Made by a program: the position numbers and the translations under genes | DNA from: Bacteroidales bacterium | GTDB taxonomy: Bacteria > Bacteroidota > Bacteroidia > Bacteroidales > P3 | DNA length: 36,687 bases | Direction of reading: 5' to 3' | Assembly (NCBI GenBank): GCA_017451385.1 | Contig: JAFSPS010000005.1 | Location: 1-36,687 of the forward strand | Shown: positions 25,266-34,000 of the stretch, in pieces | Layout of the letters: each line of letters starts with the position of its first letter | Numbering within the stretch: the stretch's first letter is position 1 | The notes under the pieces: generated by a model | The model's input: only the letters and a program-made list of their open reading frames with translations | What the model was told of the DNA's origin: nothing | Database searches by the model: none

Positions 25266-26522
25266 ATGCAAATGGACAGGAAATGGCAGCAGATGCCGTG
25301 GTACGACGCGCTGCTTTACATCACGATGGTATTCATGTCAATCGCTGTACCCATAGCATGGCGTTGGGGACTGATGGCAATGACATTGCTGTGTATAGCC
25401 GCCGTCGTCAAGATGGTTGCCACACGCCATATAGGCAACTCGACCATTGATGCCAGCGGTCGATGGGCTTTTGCCGCCATCGCAGCATTCTGGGCAGCCT
25501 ACTTCGTCAGCGCCCTTATGAGCAAAGACCAAGCACAGGCATGGCATATCGTAGGAGTACATCTCTCCATGCTGATACTGCCCCTCGTATTCATGCTGTG
25601 CGACACATCGCTACTAACACAACACCGCATACGAATACTCTTTGCCACACTCACGGCAACACTGCTGGTACGTTTTGCCGTAAGAGTAATTATAGCCATC
25701 GTCAACATCAACAACGGGACGCCAATAAACGAAATATACGATGTAGGGTTCGAGCCACTGCACCACAACTACCTGTCGCTCTATATACTCACAGCCCTAT
25801 CATTCCTTTATGGCGAGATAATTCGACCACGCTACGAACGTCTTTTGCGTCTGCCGCTATGGATGATTTTCTGCATTGTGGCAATCCTTGTGTTCTATAT
25901 CGTCATCAGTGGCTCACGTTCCGGGCTAATCATCTTCGCACTCCTCGCCGCTGCCTGCGTCACACACTACGCCCTTTTCATGCACAAAACGAAAGATGCC
26001 CTTATAGCCCTTGGCATCATCGCCGTGCTCGCTTTTGCCTCCTATCTGGCACTGCCTTCGCTCTATGAGCGGCTGGCAGAGACACTTGCAGCCGTCGTTA
26101 GCGGCAGCTCGTCCGATGTGCGTCCGCTGATGTATCGTAGCGGTTGGGAGGTAGGCATGCGCCATCCAGTGTTCGGCATGGGCATAGGCGACTACTGGCC
26201 TGCCTATCAAGAGCAACTGGCACATAACGGCTTTGTTTACGGATTTATACACTACTTCGACAGCCACAACCAGTATCTGGAGACCTTTATGGGTATGGGA
26301 TTCATCGGCCTCACCTTGCAGCTGTGCATGATGGCTTTACCATTAGTGGCAGCCTATATGCAGCGTCGCAACCGACTGCTGATGACACTTTTTACCCTCG
26401 TCTATGCCGTAAGCATCTTCTTCGAGGCCACACTCGGACGCCAGATGGGAGTTCTCTTCGTGACGTGGTGGCTGTGCATACTTATCTTTGCCACACAGAA
26501 GGACGATAGACAAATATCATAG
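25266..26522 (+). CDS. O-antigen ligase/polymerase family membrane protein
   Basis: A 418-residue multi-pass membrane protein of the Wzy/WaaL family (Wzy_C-like). It has many hydrophobic helices, a ISGSRSG motif at 214-220 that begins the conserved domain, and a large periplasmic loop containing RSGWEVGMRHPVFGMGIGDY and HYFDSHNQYLE, with the histidine typical of ligases. It either polymerises undecaprenyl-linked repeats or joins them to lipid A-core; sequence alone does not separate the two. It is the last gene of the plus-strand glycan operon. No terminator is obvious before truB, which converges 68 bases away. Confidence 0.88.
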   Translation: MQMDRKWQQMPWYDALLYITMVFMSIAVPIAWRWGLMAMTLLCIAAVVKMVATRHIGNSTIDASGRWAFAAIAAFWAAYFVSALMSKDQAQAWHIVGVHLSMLILPLVFMLCDTSLLTQHRIRILFATLTATLLVRFAVRVIIAIVNINNGTPINEIYDVGFEPLHHNYLSLYILTALSFLYGEIIRPRYERLLRLPLWMIFCIVAILVFYIVISGSRSGLIIFALLAAACVTHYALFMHKTKDALIALGIIAVLAFASYLALPSLYERLAETLAAVVSGSSSDVRPLMYRSGWEVGMRHPVFGMGIGDYWPAYQEQLAHNGFVYGFIHYFDSHNQYLETFMGMGFIGLTLQLCMMALPLVAAYMQRRNRLLMTLFTLVYAVSIFFEATLGRQMGVLFVTWWLCILIFATQKDDRQIS

Positions 26523-26590
26523 GCAACCTCCAACACCGTGAGTTAATTCCTGTGCTTTGTCCATAGCAACCACACCCAACAATGCTTCAA

Positions 26591-27397
26591 CTACATTGTG
26601 AGGTCTTCCAAGTATTGACGTATATTATCCACCGAGCACGCCGAAGAGACATCGAAGGTGCCCACCTGCTCACGACGCAACGAGGCAAGGAAAGCACCGC
26701 ATCCTAACATCTCGCCAAGGTCGCGCGCAAGGCTTCGTATATATGTACCCTTGCCGCAGCGTATGCGGAAATCAGCCTGCGGCAGTCCTTCGGGTACAGT
26801 GCCGAGAGGATTATTATAGAGATTGGTCTGCGGCATACGAGAGGTTTCTTCCACAGCCGGAGGGGTAAAAGAAGGACTGCCAGCACGAAAATCAGTAATC
26901 TGAAATTCATAGACCGTTACACGTTTTGCCGCTGGCAGCGATTGCGGCTCTGCCGTTTCGCGCCCTATCTGATAGGCACGCTGCCCGTCAATCTTTACCG
27001 CGCTGAATATTGGTGGTATTTGGTCTATCTCGCCAGTGAGACGAACCGCAGCATCCTCTACGTGCATCCTCGTAATATGTGCTGCCGGCCTATAAGCATC
27101 TATGGGGCGTTCCAAGTCGAAGCATGGTGTCGTGGCACCAAGCGCCATAGTACCAGTATATACTTTGTCGCCCTGCTGCAGCGTCTCAATCTGCTTGGTA
27201 GCCTTGCCAACACATATCAGCAAGAGCCCTGTAGCCAGAGGGTCGAGCGTGCCAGCATGCCCAATCTTGAACTTCTTGATGTCATAGAGAGAACGTACTG
27301 CTGCCTTTGCCTTGCTGACGGCTTGAAACGACGACCACTGACGTGGTTTGTCAAGCGGTATGACAATGCCCGCCAGCAGTTGGTCGAATGTCAGCAT
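26591..27397 (-). CDS. truB: tRNA pseudouridine(55) synthase TruB
   Basis: Makes pseudouridine at position 55 of tRNA. The 268-residue protein has the catalytic motif HAGTLDPLATG with D52, GEIDQIPPIFSAVKIDGQRAY (about 122-143) and CGKGTYIRSLARDLG (about 214-228). Residues ~171-207 are extra compared with the ~230-240 aa I expect in this lineage. They read GSPSFTPPAVEETS...LYNNPLGTVPEGLP and correspond to a 101 bp segment bounded by perfect 11 bp inverted repeats (see separate entry). The insert falls between two strands before the conserved KGTYIRS block, in a loop, so activity is probably kept. It starts 21 bases after uppP. Confidence 0.95.
   Translation of the reverse strand: MLTFDQLLAGIVIPLDKPRQWSSFQAVSKAKAAVRSLYDIKKFKIGHAGTLDPLATGLLLICVGKATKQIETLQQGDKVYTGTMALGATTPCFDLERPIDAYRPAAHITRMHVEDAAVRLTGEIDQIPPIFSAVKIDGQRAYQIGRETAEPQSLPAAKRVTVYEFQITDFRAGSPSFTPPAVEETSRMPQTNLYNNPLGTVPEGLPQADFRIRCGKGTYIRSLARDLGEMLGCGAFLASLRREQVGTFDVSSACSVDNIRQYLEDLTM
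26781..26881. repeat. Palindrome-ended 101 bp insert within truB
   Basis: GGCAGTCCTTC (26781-26791) and GAAGGACTGCC (26871-26881) are perfect 11 bp inverted repeats. The segment between is translated in frame as a proline-rich, low-complexity peptide absent from the normal TruB core. It resembles short palindromic elements known to insert in genes of some bacteria (for example Rickettsia palindromic elements). No second copy was noticed in this window. Confidence 0.7.
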
Positions 27398-27418
27398 GAT
27401 AAAATAGTGCGATAAAAA

Positions 27419-28222
27419 TTAGTGCATGAAGAGGATAACGCATAGTCCGGCGAGGGCGCAGTACAATGCGAACCATATCAGCTTGCCACGGCGCACGATG
27501 CTAATCATCCATTTGCAAGCAAGGCAGCCACTGACGAAGGCAGCAATAAAACCGACAATCAAAGGCAACGTCGAGATACCACCCATAGCCTGCTCCACGC
27601 CAAGCTCTATCATATCTTTGGTGTCAAGCAACGCTTCGCCGAGAATGGGCGGGATAACCATAAGGAAGGAGAACTGGGCAAGTTGCTCTTTCTTGTTGCC
27701 AAGGAGGAGGCCCGTAGCGATGGTGCTACCAGAACGAGAAAGGCCAGGCAACACTGCCACAGCTTGGGCTATACCGATAATAAAAGCATGAAGTGGCGAT
27801 ATTGACTCACGCTGACGTGGCTTTGCCCAGTAGGAGAACGCCAGAAGCGATGCCGTGACAAGCAAGCAGATACCTACTATCAGCATACTGCTCCCGAACA
27901 CTGCCTCGACCTCGTCCTTGAAGAACAGGCCCACGACAGCAACAGGAATCATAGAAACGACGATGTTAACGATGTATCGGGTACCCTCATTCCACTTGAA
28001 CTTGAGGAAGTCAACGATAAGCCAGACAATCTCGCGCCAGAGGATGACGCAGGTGCTTAGCACTGTAGCCACATGGACAGCGACAGTGAAGGCCAGATTT
28101 CCCTCACCATTCTCAAGGCCAAAAAGATACTGTCCAATAGCAAGATGACCGCTGCTACTGACGGGAAGATACTCTGTCAATCCTTGTATGATGCCGAGTA
28201 TTAAAGCCTGAAACCAAGTCAT
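27419..28222 (-). CDS. uppP: Undecaprenyl-diphosphate phosphatase
   Basis: BacA/UppP regenerates undecaprenyl phosphate from its diphosphate at the inner membrane, feeding both peptidoglycan and O-antigen-type synthesis. The 267-residue multi-pass protein has the two active-site repeats: [15 protein letters not shown] (13-27, with catalytic E17) and [11 protein letters not shown] (158-168). Its length is normal. It lies between DUF3098 (110 bases) and truB (21 bases) in a conserved Bacteroidota order. It also supports the undecaprenyl-linked pathway encoded just beyond truB. Confidence 0.96.
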   Translation of the reverse strand: MTWFQALILGIIQGLTEYLPVSSSGHLAIGQYLFGLENGEGNLAFTVAVHVATVLSTCVILWREIVWLIVDFLKFKWNEGTRYIVNIVVSMIPVAVVGLFFKDEVEAVFGSSMLIVGICLLVTASLLAFSYWAKPRQRESISPLHAFIIGIAQAVAVLPGLSRSGSTIATGLLLGNKKEQLAQFSFLMVIPPILGEALLDTKDMIELGVEQAMGGISTLPLIVGFIAAFVSGCLACKWMISIVRRGKLIWFALYCALAGLCVILFMH

Positions 28223-28332
28223 ATTCTATTTGTAGATTATTAAAGAGCATGGATGACGAAAGGGTGCCGAAAAACGTCCACTAAGCCATCCAGACCATCA
28301 TTAAACATTAGTAAAATATAGTGAATGGACAA

Positions 28333-28617
28333 CTATTCGGCAGCGTCATCATTCTTTTTATTGCCTTTATACATTATAGCAACAATCTCAACAATGAATC
28401 CCGCCAAAATGAGAATAGGAGCAACAACGAGACGCTGTGAATCAAACATTGCCGGATTGAAGACATTGGGGTCGTCAGAACCGCCGCCACACAGTAGCAC
28501 ATAGCCAATAAACAACACTACGAGGCCTGCAGCCATCAGTATATAATTGATTTTGCCAAAGACAAATTCATAACCATTATGCTGCTCGGTGCTTGTTTTT
28601 TTCTTATCGTTTGCCAT
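28333..28617 (-). CDS. DUF3098 small membrane protein
   Basis: A 94-residue protein with two predicted transmembrane helices (about 25-45 and 67-85) joined by a short loop containing GGGSDDPNVFNP. It has a charged, Lys-rich N-terminus (FVFGKINYIL) and an acidic C-terminus. This matches DUF3098, found in Bacteroidota beside ftsX. The function is unknown; its place between ftsX and uppP suggests an envelope role. Confidence 0.85.
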   Translation of the reverse strand: MANDKKKTSTEQHNGYEFVFGKINYILMAAGLVVLFIGYVLLCGGGSDDPNVFNPAMFDSQRLVVAPILILAGFIVEIVAIMYKGNKKNDDAAE

Positions 28618-28650
28618 AATTGACGTTTAGGAAAACTTGATTATAGTAAG

Positions 28651-29541
28651 TTAATATTGATAACGTATATATTTACGAACGGTGATAAATGTAGAAATGA
28701 AGCTTACTCCGGCACCTATTGCAACAAGGAGCACCGCTATGGCAGCATAGCGTGGGAAATGGTGCGGATGGAGCAGATAGAAAGAGAACTCATGGTTGAA
28801 GATATAGAATATGGAGAAGAGCAGTAGGTCGGCAATGATGCCGCCCAAAGCACCATATAAAATACTGCGCCACAAGTAGGGGCGTGCTATGAATGACGAC
28901 GTCGCTCCCACCATGCGCATAGTCTGTATGGTCTCTCGCTGAGAAAGGAGCGCGATGCGTATGGTATTGCGAATCATGATGTAGCATATTACCATCAATA
29001 GCAGGCCGAAGAAAAGCAAGAAGAACGTCAATTTGCGGAAAGAAGAGCGTACGGCATCAGCCACAGTCTCTTGAAAAGCCACTCCCGTAACATAATCATG
29101 ACGCGTTATCTCGCGACAGAAGTTGTCTATGATTGCCGACGACTCGTTGGGGTCCCATTTAGCCCAGAAATTGACCATGATAGAAGGATAGAGCGGGTTG
29201 TAGCCTATAAACTCTACAAAATTCTCATCTATCTCTTCCATGAAAATCTTGGCAGCCTCGTCCTTCGAGATATAGTCAACATGGCGGACGAAGTCCATCC
29301 GGCTGATGCTATCGGCAAGAGCTTGCGCCACCTCGTCGCTGACATCGGGAGAGAGGTCCACCTTATAAGTCAGCCGTTCCTGAGCGCGGAACGACTGACG
29401 TTGCGCATGGTACTCTATGATAAGCAACAGGCCAAGGATGAGAAGCACCAGAGTGATGCTTAACACTGTGGTGGTATTATTGCCCCAAAAACCAATATTA
29501 TGACGTGTGTGGCGCATTCGTAGTGTATGAGTGATATACAA
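28651..29541 (-). CDS. ftsX: Cell division protein FtsX
   Basis: A 296-residue FtsX-type permease with four transmembrane segments: TM1 at about 25-45, a periplasmic domain (about 50-170), then three C-terminal helices. LLSQRETIQTMRMVGAT lies in the cytosolic loop, a typical FtsX element. With FtsE it links cell-wall hydrolase activation to division. ftsE is not adjacent, as is usual in Bacteroidota. An alternative start lies at 29517 (MRHTRHNIGFW). It follows dnaN by 53 bases on the same strand. Confidence 0.92.
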   Translation of the reverse strand: MYITHTLRMRHTRHNIGFWGNNTTTVLSITLVLLILGLLLIIEYHAQRQSFRAQERLTYKVDLSPDVSDEVAQALADSISRMDFVRHVDYISKDEAAKIFMEEIDENFVEFIGYNPLYPSIMVNFWAKWDPNESSAIIDNFCREITRHDYVTGVAFQETVADAVRSSFRKLTFFLLFFGLLLMVICYIMIRNTIRIALLSQRETIQTMRMVGATSSFIARPYLWRSILYGALGGIIADLLLFSIFYIFNHEFSFYLLHPHHFPRYAAIAVLLVAIGAGVSFISTFITVRKYIRYQY

Positions 29542-29594
29542 ACTTTTGTCGATGATAATCAGCTATCCGTTCTCGCAGGCTTCATCATCTGCCG

Positions 29595-30740
29595 TTAGTA
29601 CGACAGCGACACAGGCATGACGAGCATCAGCACATTCTCGTTTTGCTGTTCTTCGCTGTTGTTCAGTGGCGTGATGATGCCAGGCTTCACCGGCGAGGCA
29701 AGCTCCATGAGAATCTCCTCGGTGTCGAGGCGACCAAGCATATCTATAAGGTAACGTGCGTTGAATCCGATATCGAAAGGCTCTCCATCAAAAGCGCATG
29801 GTATTTTTTCATGAGCATCGTTAGCAAACTCTATGTCTTCGGACGAGATGACCACATTGTCGCTGTTGAGCGAGAGACGCACCTGATTGGTGGCTTGATT
29901 GGCGAAGAGGCTGACGCGGCGCAGGGTATTAAGCAGCGTGAGACGGTCGGCAGTCAGTTTGCTGGGGTTGTTCTTGGGGATAGCAGCATCATAGTTGGGA
30001 TACTTGCCATCTATAAGGCGGCAAACAGCGTAGTAGTTGCCAAACGAGAACGAGACATTGACATTATTATATTCAACGACGACATCGTAATCCTCCTTGC
30101 CGGAGCTGAGAATGGACTTAACGATGTTGATAGGCTTGCTGGGCAGTATGAAACGTGCCGGCTCGTCGCTCTTGATGTCGTTGCGGCGGAAGCGCACAAG
30201 CTTGTGGCCATCTGTAGCCACGAAGGTGGTATATTCGCTGCCTATCTCAAGCAGTATGCCGCTAAGCTGCTGGTGCGACTCCTCGTCACTGCTGGCAGCG
30301 AAAGAGGTGGTGTTGATAGCCGATACAATCACCGAGGCGGGGATGACGAGCTTGTTGGAATCCTCCATAGGATTAAGCGCCGGATAGGTCTCCGCATTGC
30401 GGCCAGAGATGCGATACTGACCTTCGCCAGAGGTGATAGTGACGGTATAGTTGCTCTCATCGACCTCCATCACTATAGGAGCATCGTTCAGGTTCTTCAA
30501 TATGTTGAGCAGGAGCGACGAAGGGATAGCCACATCGCTCAGTCCGCCCTCGTCGGAATTCTCTATGACGATAGTCGTCGTCAGCGTGGTGGCGAGGTCG
30601 GTAGTCTTCACCGTCAGGCTGTTACCCTCCACATGGAAATGGAAGCAGTTTATGATAGGCACGGCGTTGCTATTGACAATAATGCCGCTGATAGACGAAA
30701 TTTGCTTGCTGAGAAGCTGGCTGTTTACGATAAATTTCAT
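29595..30740 (-). CDS. dnaN: DNA polymerase III sliding clamp (beta subunit)
   Basis: A 381-residue protein with the three repeated clamp domains. It begins MKFIVNSQLLSKQISSISGII; later blocks include SGRNAETYPALNP, FVATDGHKLVRF (the TDGHRL motif of clamps) and the ending LMLVMPVSLSY, a variant of the LxMPMRL clamp C-terminus. It encircles DNA and tethers the polymerase. dnaA is not next to it, so this is not an origin-type dnaA-dnaN locus. It has its own candidate promoter upstream. Confidence 0.97.
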   Translation of the reverse strand: MKFIVNSQLLSKQISSISGIIVNSNAVPIINCFHFHVEGNSLTVKTTDLATTLTTTIVIENSDEGGLSDVAIPSSLLLNILKNLNDAPIVMEVDESNYTVTITSGEGQYRISGRNAETYPALNPMEDSNKLVIPASVIVSAINTTSFAASSDEESHQQLSGILLEIGSEYTTFVATDGHKLVRFRRNDIKSDEPARFILPSKPINIVKSILSSGKEDYDVVVEYNNVNVSFSFGNYYAVCRLIDGKYPNYDAAIPKNNPSKLTADRLTLLNTLRRVSLFANQATNQVRLSLNSDNVVISSEDIEFANDAHEKIPCAFDGEPFDIGFNARYLIDMLGRLDTEEILMELASPVKPGIITPLNNSEEQQNENVLMLVMPVSLSY

Positions 30741-30831
30741 ATTCTTTTATTTTTAATTATCAATATTTTATCAAGAAACAGGGTATCCTATAACACACGA
30801 TGCCAACACAAAACCCGACTTCATCAATTTG

Positions 30832-30839
30832 CAAAGGTA
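30832..30839 (-). promoter_or_regulatory. Candidate -7 element for dnaN
   Basis: TACCTTTG on the minus strand matches TAnnTTTG exactly, 91 bases before the start codon. A -33 element is weak. Confidence 0.5.
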
Positions 30840-30931
30840 AAACTTTAATTTGAATTATCCATAATTTAAGACCCTATTTTTATTAACACTATTCATTGAA
30901 ATATTTTTCATTATTATCGTATTGAAAATAT

Positions 30932-30962
30932 TTTGTCGCAACCGAAAATATATCTACCTTTG
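30932..30962 (+). promoter_or_regulatory. Promoter of the secreted repeat protein
   Basis: TTTG (30932-30935) and TACCTTTG (30955-30962) are separated by 19 bases, an almost ideal Bacteroidota -33/-7 pair. The expected transcript start is near 30969, 45 bases before the ATG. Confidence 0.75.
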
Positions 30963-31013
30963 CAAGGTATTATGAAAAACACTATCTAATATTTGCCCAA
31001 CGAGTATTGACGA

Positions 31014-34000
31014 ATGAGGAGAATAAAAAAACTGATAAAAGCGACCTTGATTGTCGGCATAATGCTACTAACATTCTCTGTTAGAGCGCGAGTGCCGCAG
31101 GACAGCATACGAGTAGGGGCACAGGTGCTGTTTGAGGAAAATCTGGGGCAATGGGATGCGCGCGTATGCTACAAGGCGTTGATGGCAAACGCCGTACTCT
31201 TCGCCGAGCGCGATGCGTTCACCTTTGTTGTCAGCCATGCTACCGACAAGGATGACAAAAAGCCGCATCTGCCACACCATCATCAAACGCTTAGCTACCA
31301 CGCCTACCGCATGACCTTTGACGGCTGCCGCACCATTGAGCCGCATGCCGTCAATCCGATAGAAGCCTATTCCAACTATTATACAAACCGCTCGCCGTCG
31401 CGCTGGCGCTCACACGTCAAGAGCTATGAGCAGATGAGCTACGAGGAGCTATACAACGGCATAGACCTTATAGTATATGCCGCTGAAGGGGGCATGAAGT
31501 ATAACTTCTACCTCAAGCCTCATGCCGATGTTAGTCAGATAGCGATACGCTACGCGGGGACGGATGGCCTTCGCGTGGCTCGCGACGGCAGCTTACACAT
31601 AAAGACATCTGTGGCAGAGATTGTAGAGCGCATGCCTGTGGTCTATCAGCCAAGCAGCGAAGGGCAACGCCCTATAGCAGCACGCTACAAGCTCGATGGC
31701 GCCACGGTGAGCATAGAACTCGGCGACTACGAGCCGTCGCTGCCCGTGGTAATAGACCCCGAACTGATATTCTCTACCTTCACAGGAAGCACTGCCGACA
31801 ACTGGGGCACTACGGCGGCCTACGACTCGCACAAAAACACCTATACCGCCGGACTTGTCTTTGACGTTGGCTACCCTTCCACGCTGGGAGCCCTGCAACC
31901 CGACTTTGTCGCCAACGCCGATGTAGGCATCTTCAAATTCGACACCTCCGGCAGTCGGCGCCTCTATGCCACCTATCTGGGTGGCTCGCAAGCCGATATG
32001 CCGCACAGCATGTATGTCAACGACTTCGACGAGCTGGTAATCTTCGGCACCACAGGCTCGGCAGACTTTCCCGTAACCCCCAATGCCTTCGACACCTCCT
32101 TTGGCGGTGGCACCAGTCTCTACTATGAGTTTAACGGCATCCCCTACCCCAACGGGAGCGACATCTTCGTAAGCCGTTTCAGCGAGGACGGCAGCCGTCT
32201 CGGAGCCTCCACCTACGTCGGCGGCAGCGACAACGACGGCCTCAACTTCCGCCACAACTACAACCTGCGCGCCTACCGCGCTGTCCTGATGCACGGCAAC
32301 GACTCGCTCTACTACAACTACGGCGATGGGGCACGCGGCGAACTCATCACCGACAAGCAGAACAACGTCTATGTAGGCAGCACCACCTTCAGCAGCGACT
32401 TCCCCACCAGTGCCCACTGCATCCAAGGCACCCTGCACGGCGGTCAGGAAGGCGTCATCTTCAAGCTGGACTACAACCTGCGACAGATGCTGTGGAGCAC
32501 CTTCATCGGAGGTACGGCAGACGATGCCGTCTATTCCATTGATGTGGACAGCAGCTACAATCTCATTGCCTGCGGCGGCACCTGCTCTGCCGACTTCCCT
32601 ACCACTCCCGATGCCTACAACAGCACATACAACGGCGGCTCCACTGACGGCTTTATCTGCAAGGTGACCCGTAGCGGCGACCGGCTGCTGGCGTCAACCC
32701 TCTTCGGCAGCGATGCCTACGACCAATGCTATTTCGTGCGCCGAGGCAGCAATGACGACATCTTCATCTTCGGGCAAACCAAAGCTGCAGGCAGCACGCT
32801 GATACACAACGCCAACTACAATGTACCCAACAGCGGTCAGTTCCTCGCACGCCTTGCCCCCAATCTGGACTCGCTGGTATGGAGCACTGTGTTCGGCACG
32901 GGCAACGGCAAGCCCAACATCTCGCCCACGGCCTTCGTCGCCGACCAGTGCAACCGCGTCTATGCCGTAGGCTGGGGGCGAGACTTCGTAGGCTATTATG
33001 CCGACACCACCTCGCAGATGCGCTCCAACATAGTGCAGTGGCGCACCGGTGGCACCACGGGCATGGAGGTCACGCCTGATGCCTTCCAGAGTGAGACTGA
33101 CGGTCAGGACTTCTACATCATGAGCCTCTCCACCGATGCCTCAACACTGGATTATGCCACCTTCTTCGGCGAGGTAAACCCCAACCCCGACGGCTATAGC
33201 GGCACCGGCAGCGACCATGTAGATGGTGGCACAAGCCGCTTCGACCGTCTTGGCGGCCTCTATCAGAGCGTCTGCGGTGGATGCGGCGGCAGCAGCTCTT
33301 TTCCCACGACAGCTAACGCATGGAGCCGCATCAACAACTCCCAGAACTGCAACAACGCCGTCTTCCGCTTCCGCATCCACAACGACTACCCTATAGCCGA
33401 ATTCAGCAACGTGCCCGTCGGATGCGCCCCCTACACCGTAACATTCAACAACACGGGGCGCGGCACATCGTTCGAGTGGTCCTTTGGCGATGGCACGACG
33501 AGCAACGACATCAACCCACGCCACACCTTTGCCCGCAGCGGCGAATACACGGTGCGGCTGGTAGCGCAACAGGACTATGGCTGTGCCGAATACGACACCA
33601 TAGAGCGCACTATACGGGTGATAGACAACACGGTGCGTACTTTTCCCACCCTGCGCAGCTGCGAGCCTGGGGCGACACTGCAGATAGGGCCAGAACCACA
33701 AAGCGGCTGCATATACAATTGGGTGCAAGGCTCAGTGAGCGACCGCACCATAGCCAACCCCACAGTGACAAAGGGTGGCACATACGTACTACAGATTAGA
33801 CAGGAACACGGCGGCGAAGGGTGTATGGAGAGCGACACCTTTCATGTGGTATATTACAGCCTAATTGACGACCTGAAAGTGTCCCAACCACCCTGTGGCT
33901 ACGACAGCATAGGGACGGCAACGGTGTTTATCTCGCCACAAGCACCACGTCCTATAAGGATATTCTGGGATGGCGTAGAGACAAACACCACGACCTACGA

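Noticed and set aside
29595-30740. Replication origin next to dnaN
   Set aside because: No dnaA gene or cluster of DnaA boxes was seen; dnaN is followed by ftsX and not in an origin arrangement.
29643-30848. A 401-codon open frame on the plus strand opposite dnaN
   Set aside because: It lies wholly antisense to an unmistakable dnaN and shows no recognisable domain; long antisense frames are expected opposite coding sequence in this composition.
31593-32438. A 281-codon frame opposite the secreted repeat protein
   Set aside because: Valine/alanine-rich antisense of the repeat region, with no independent support.
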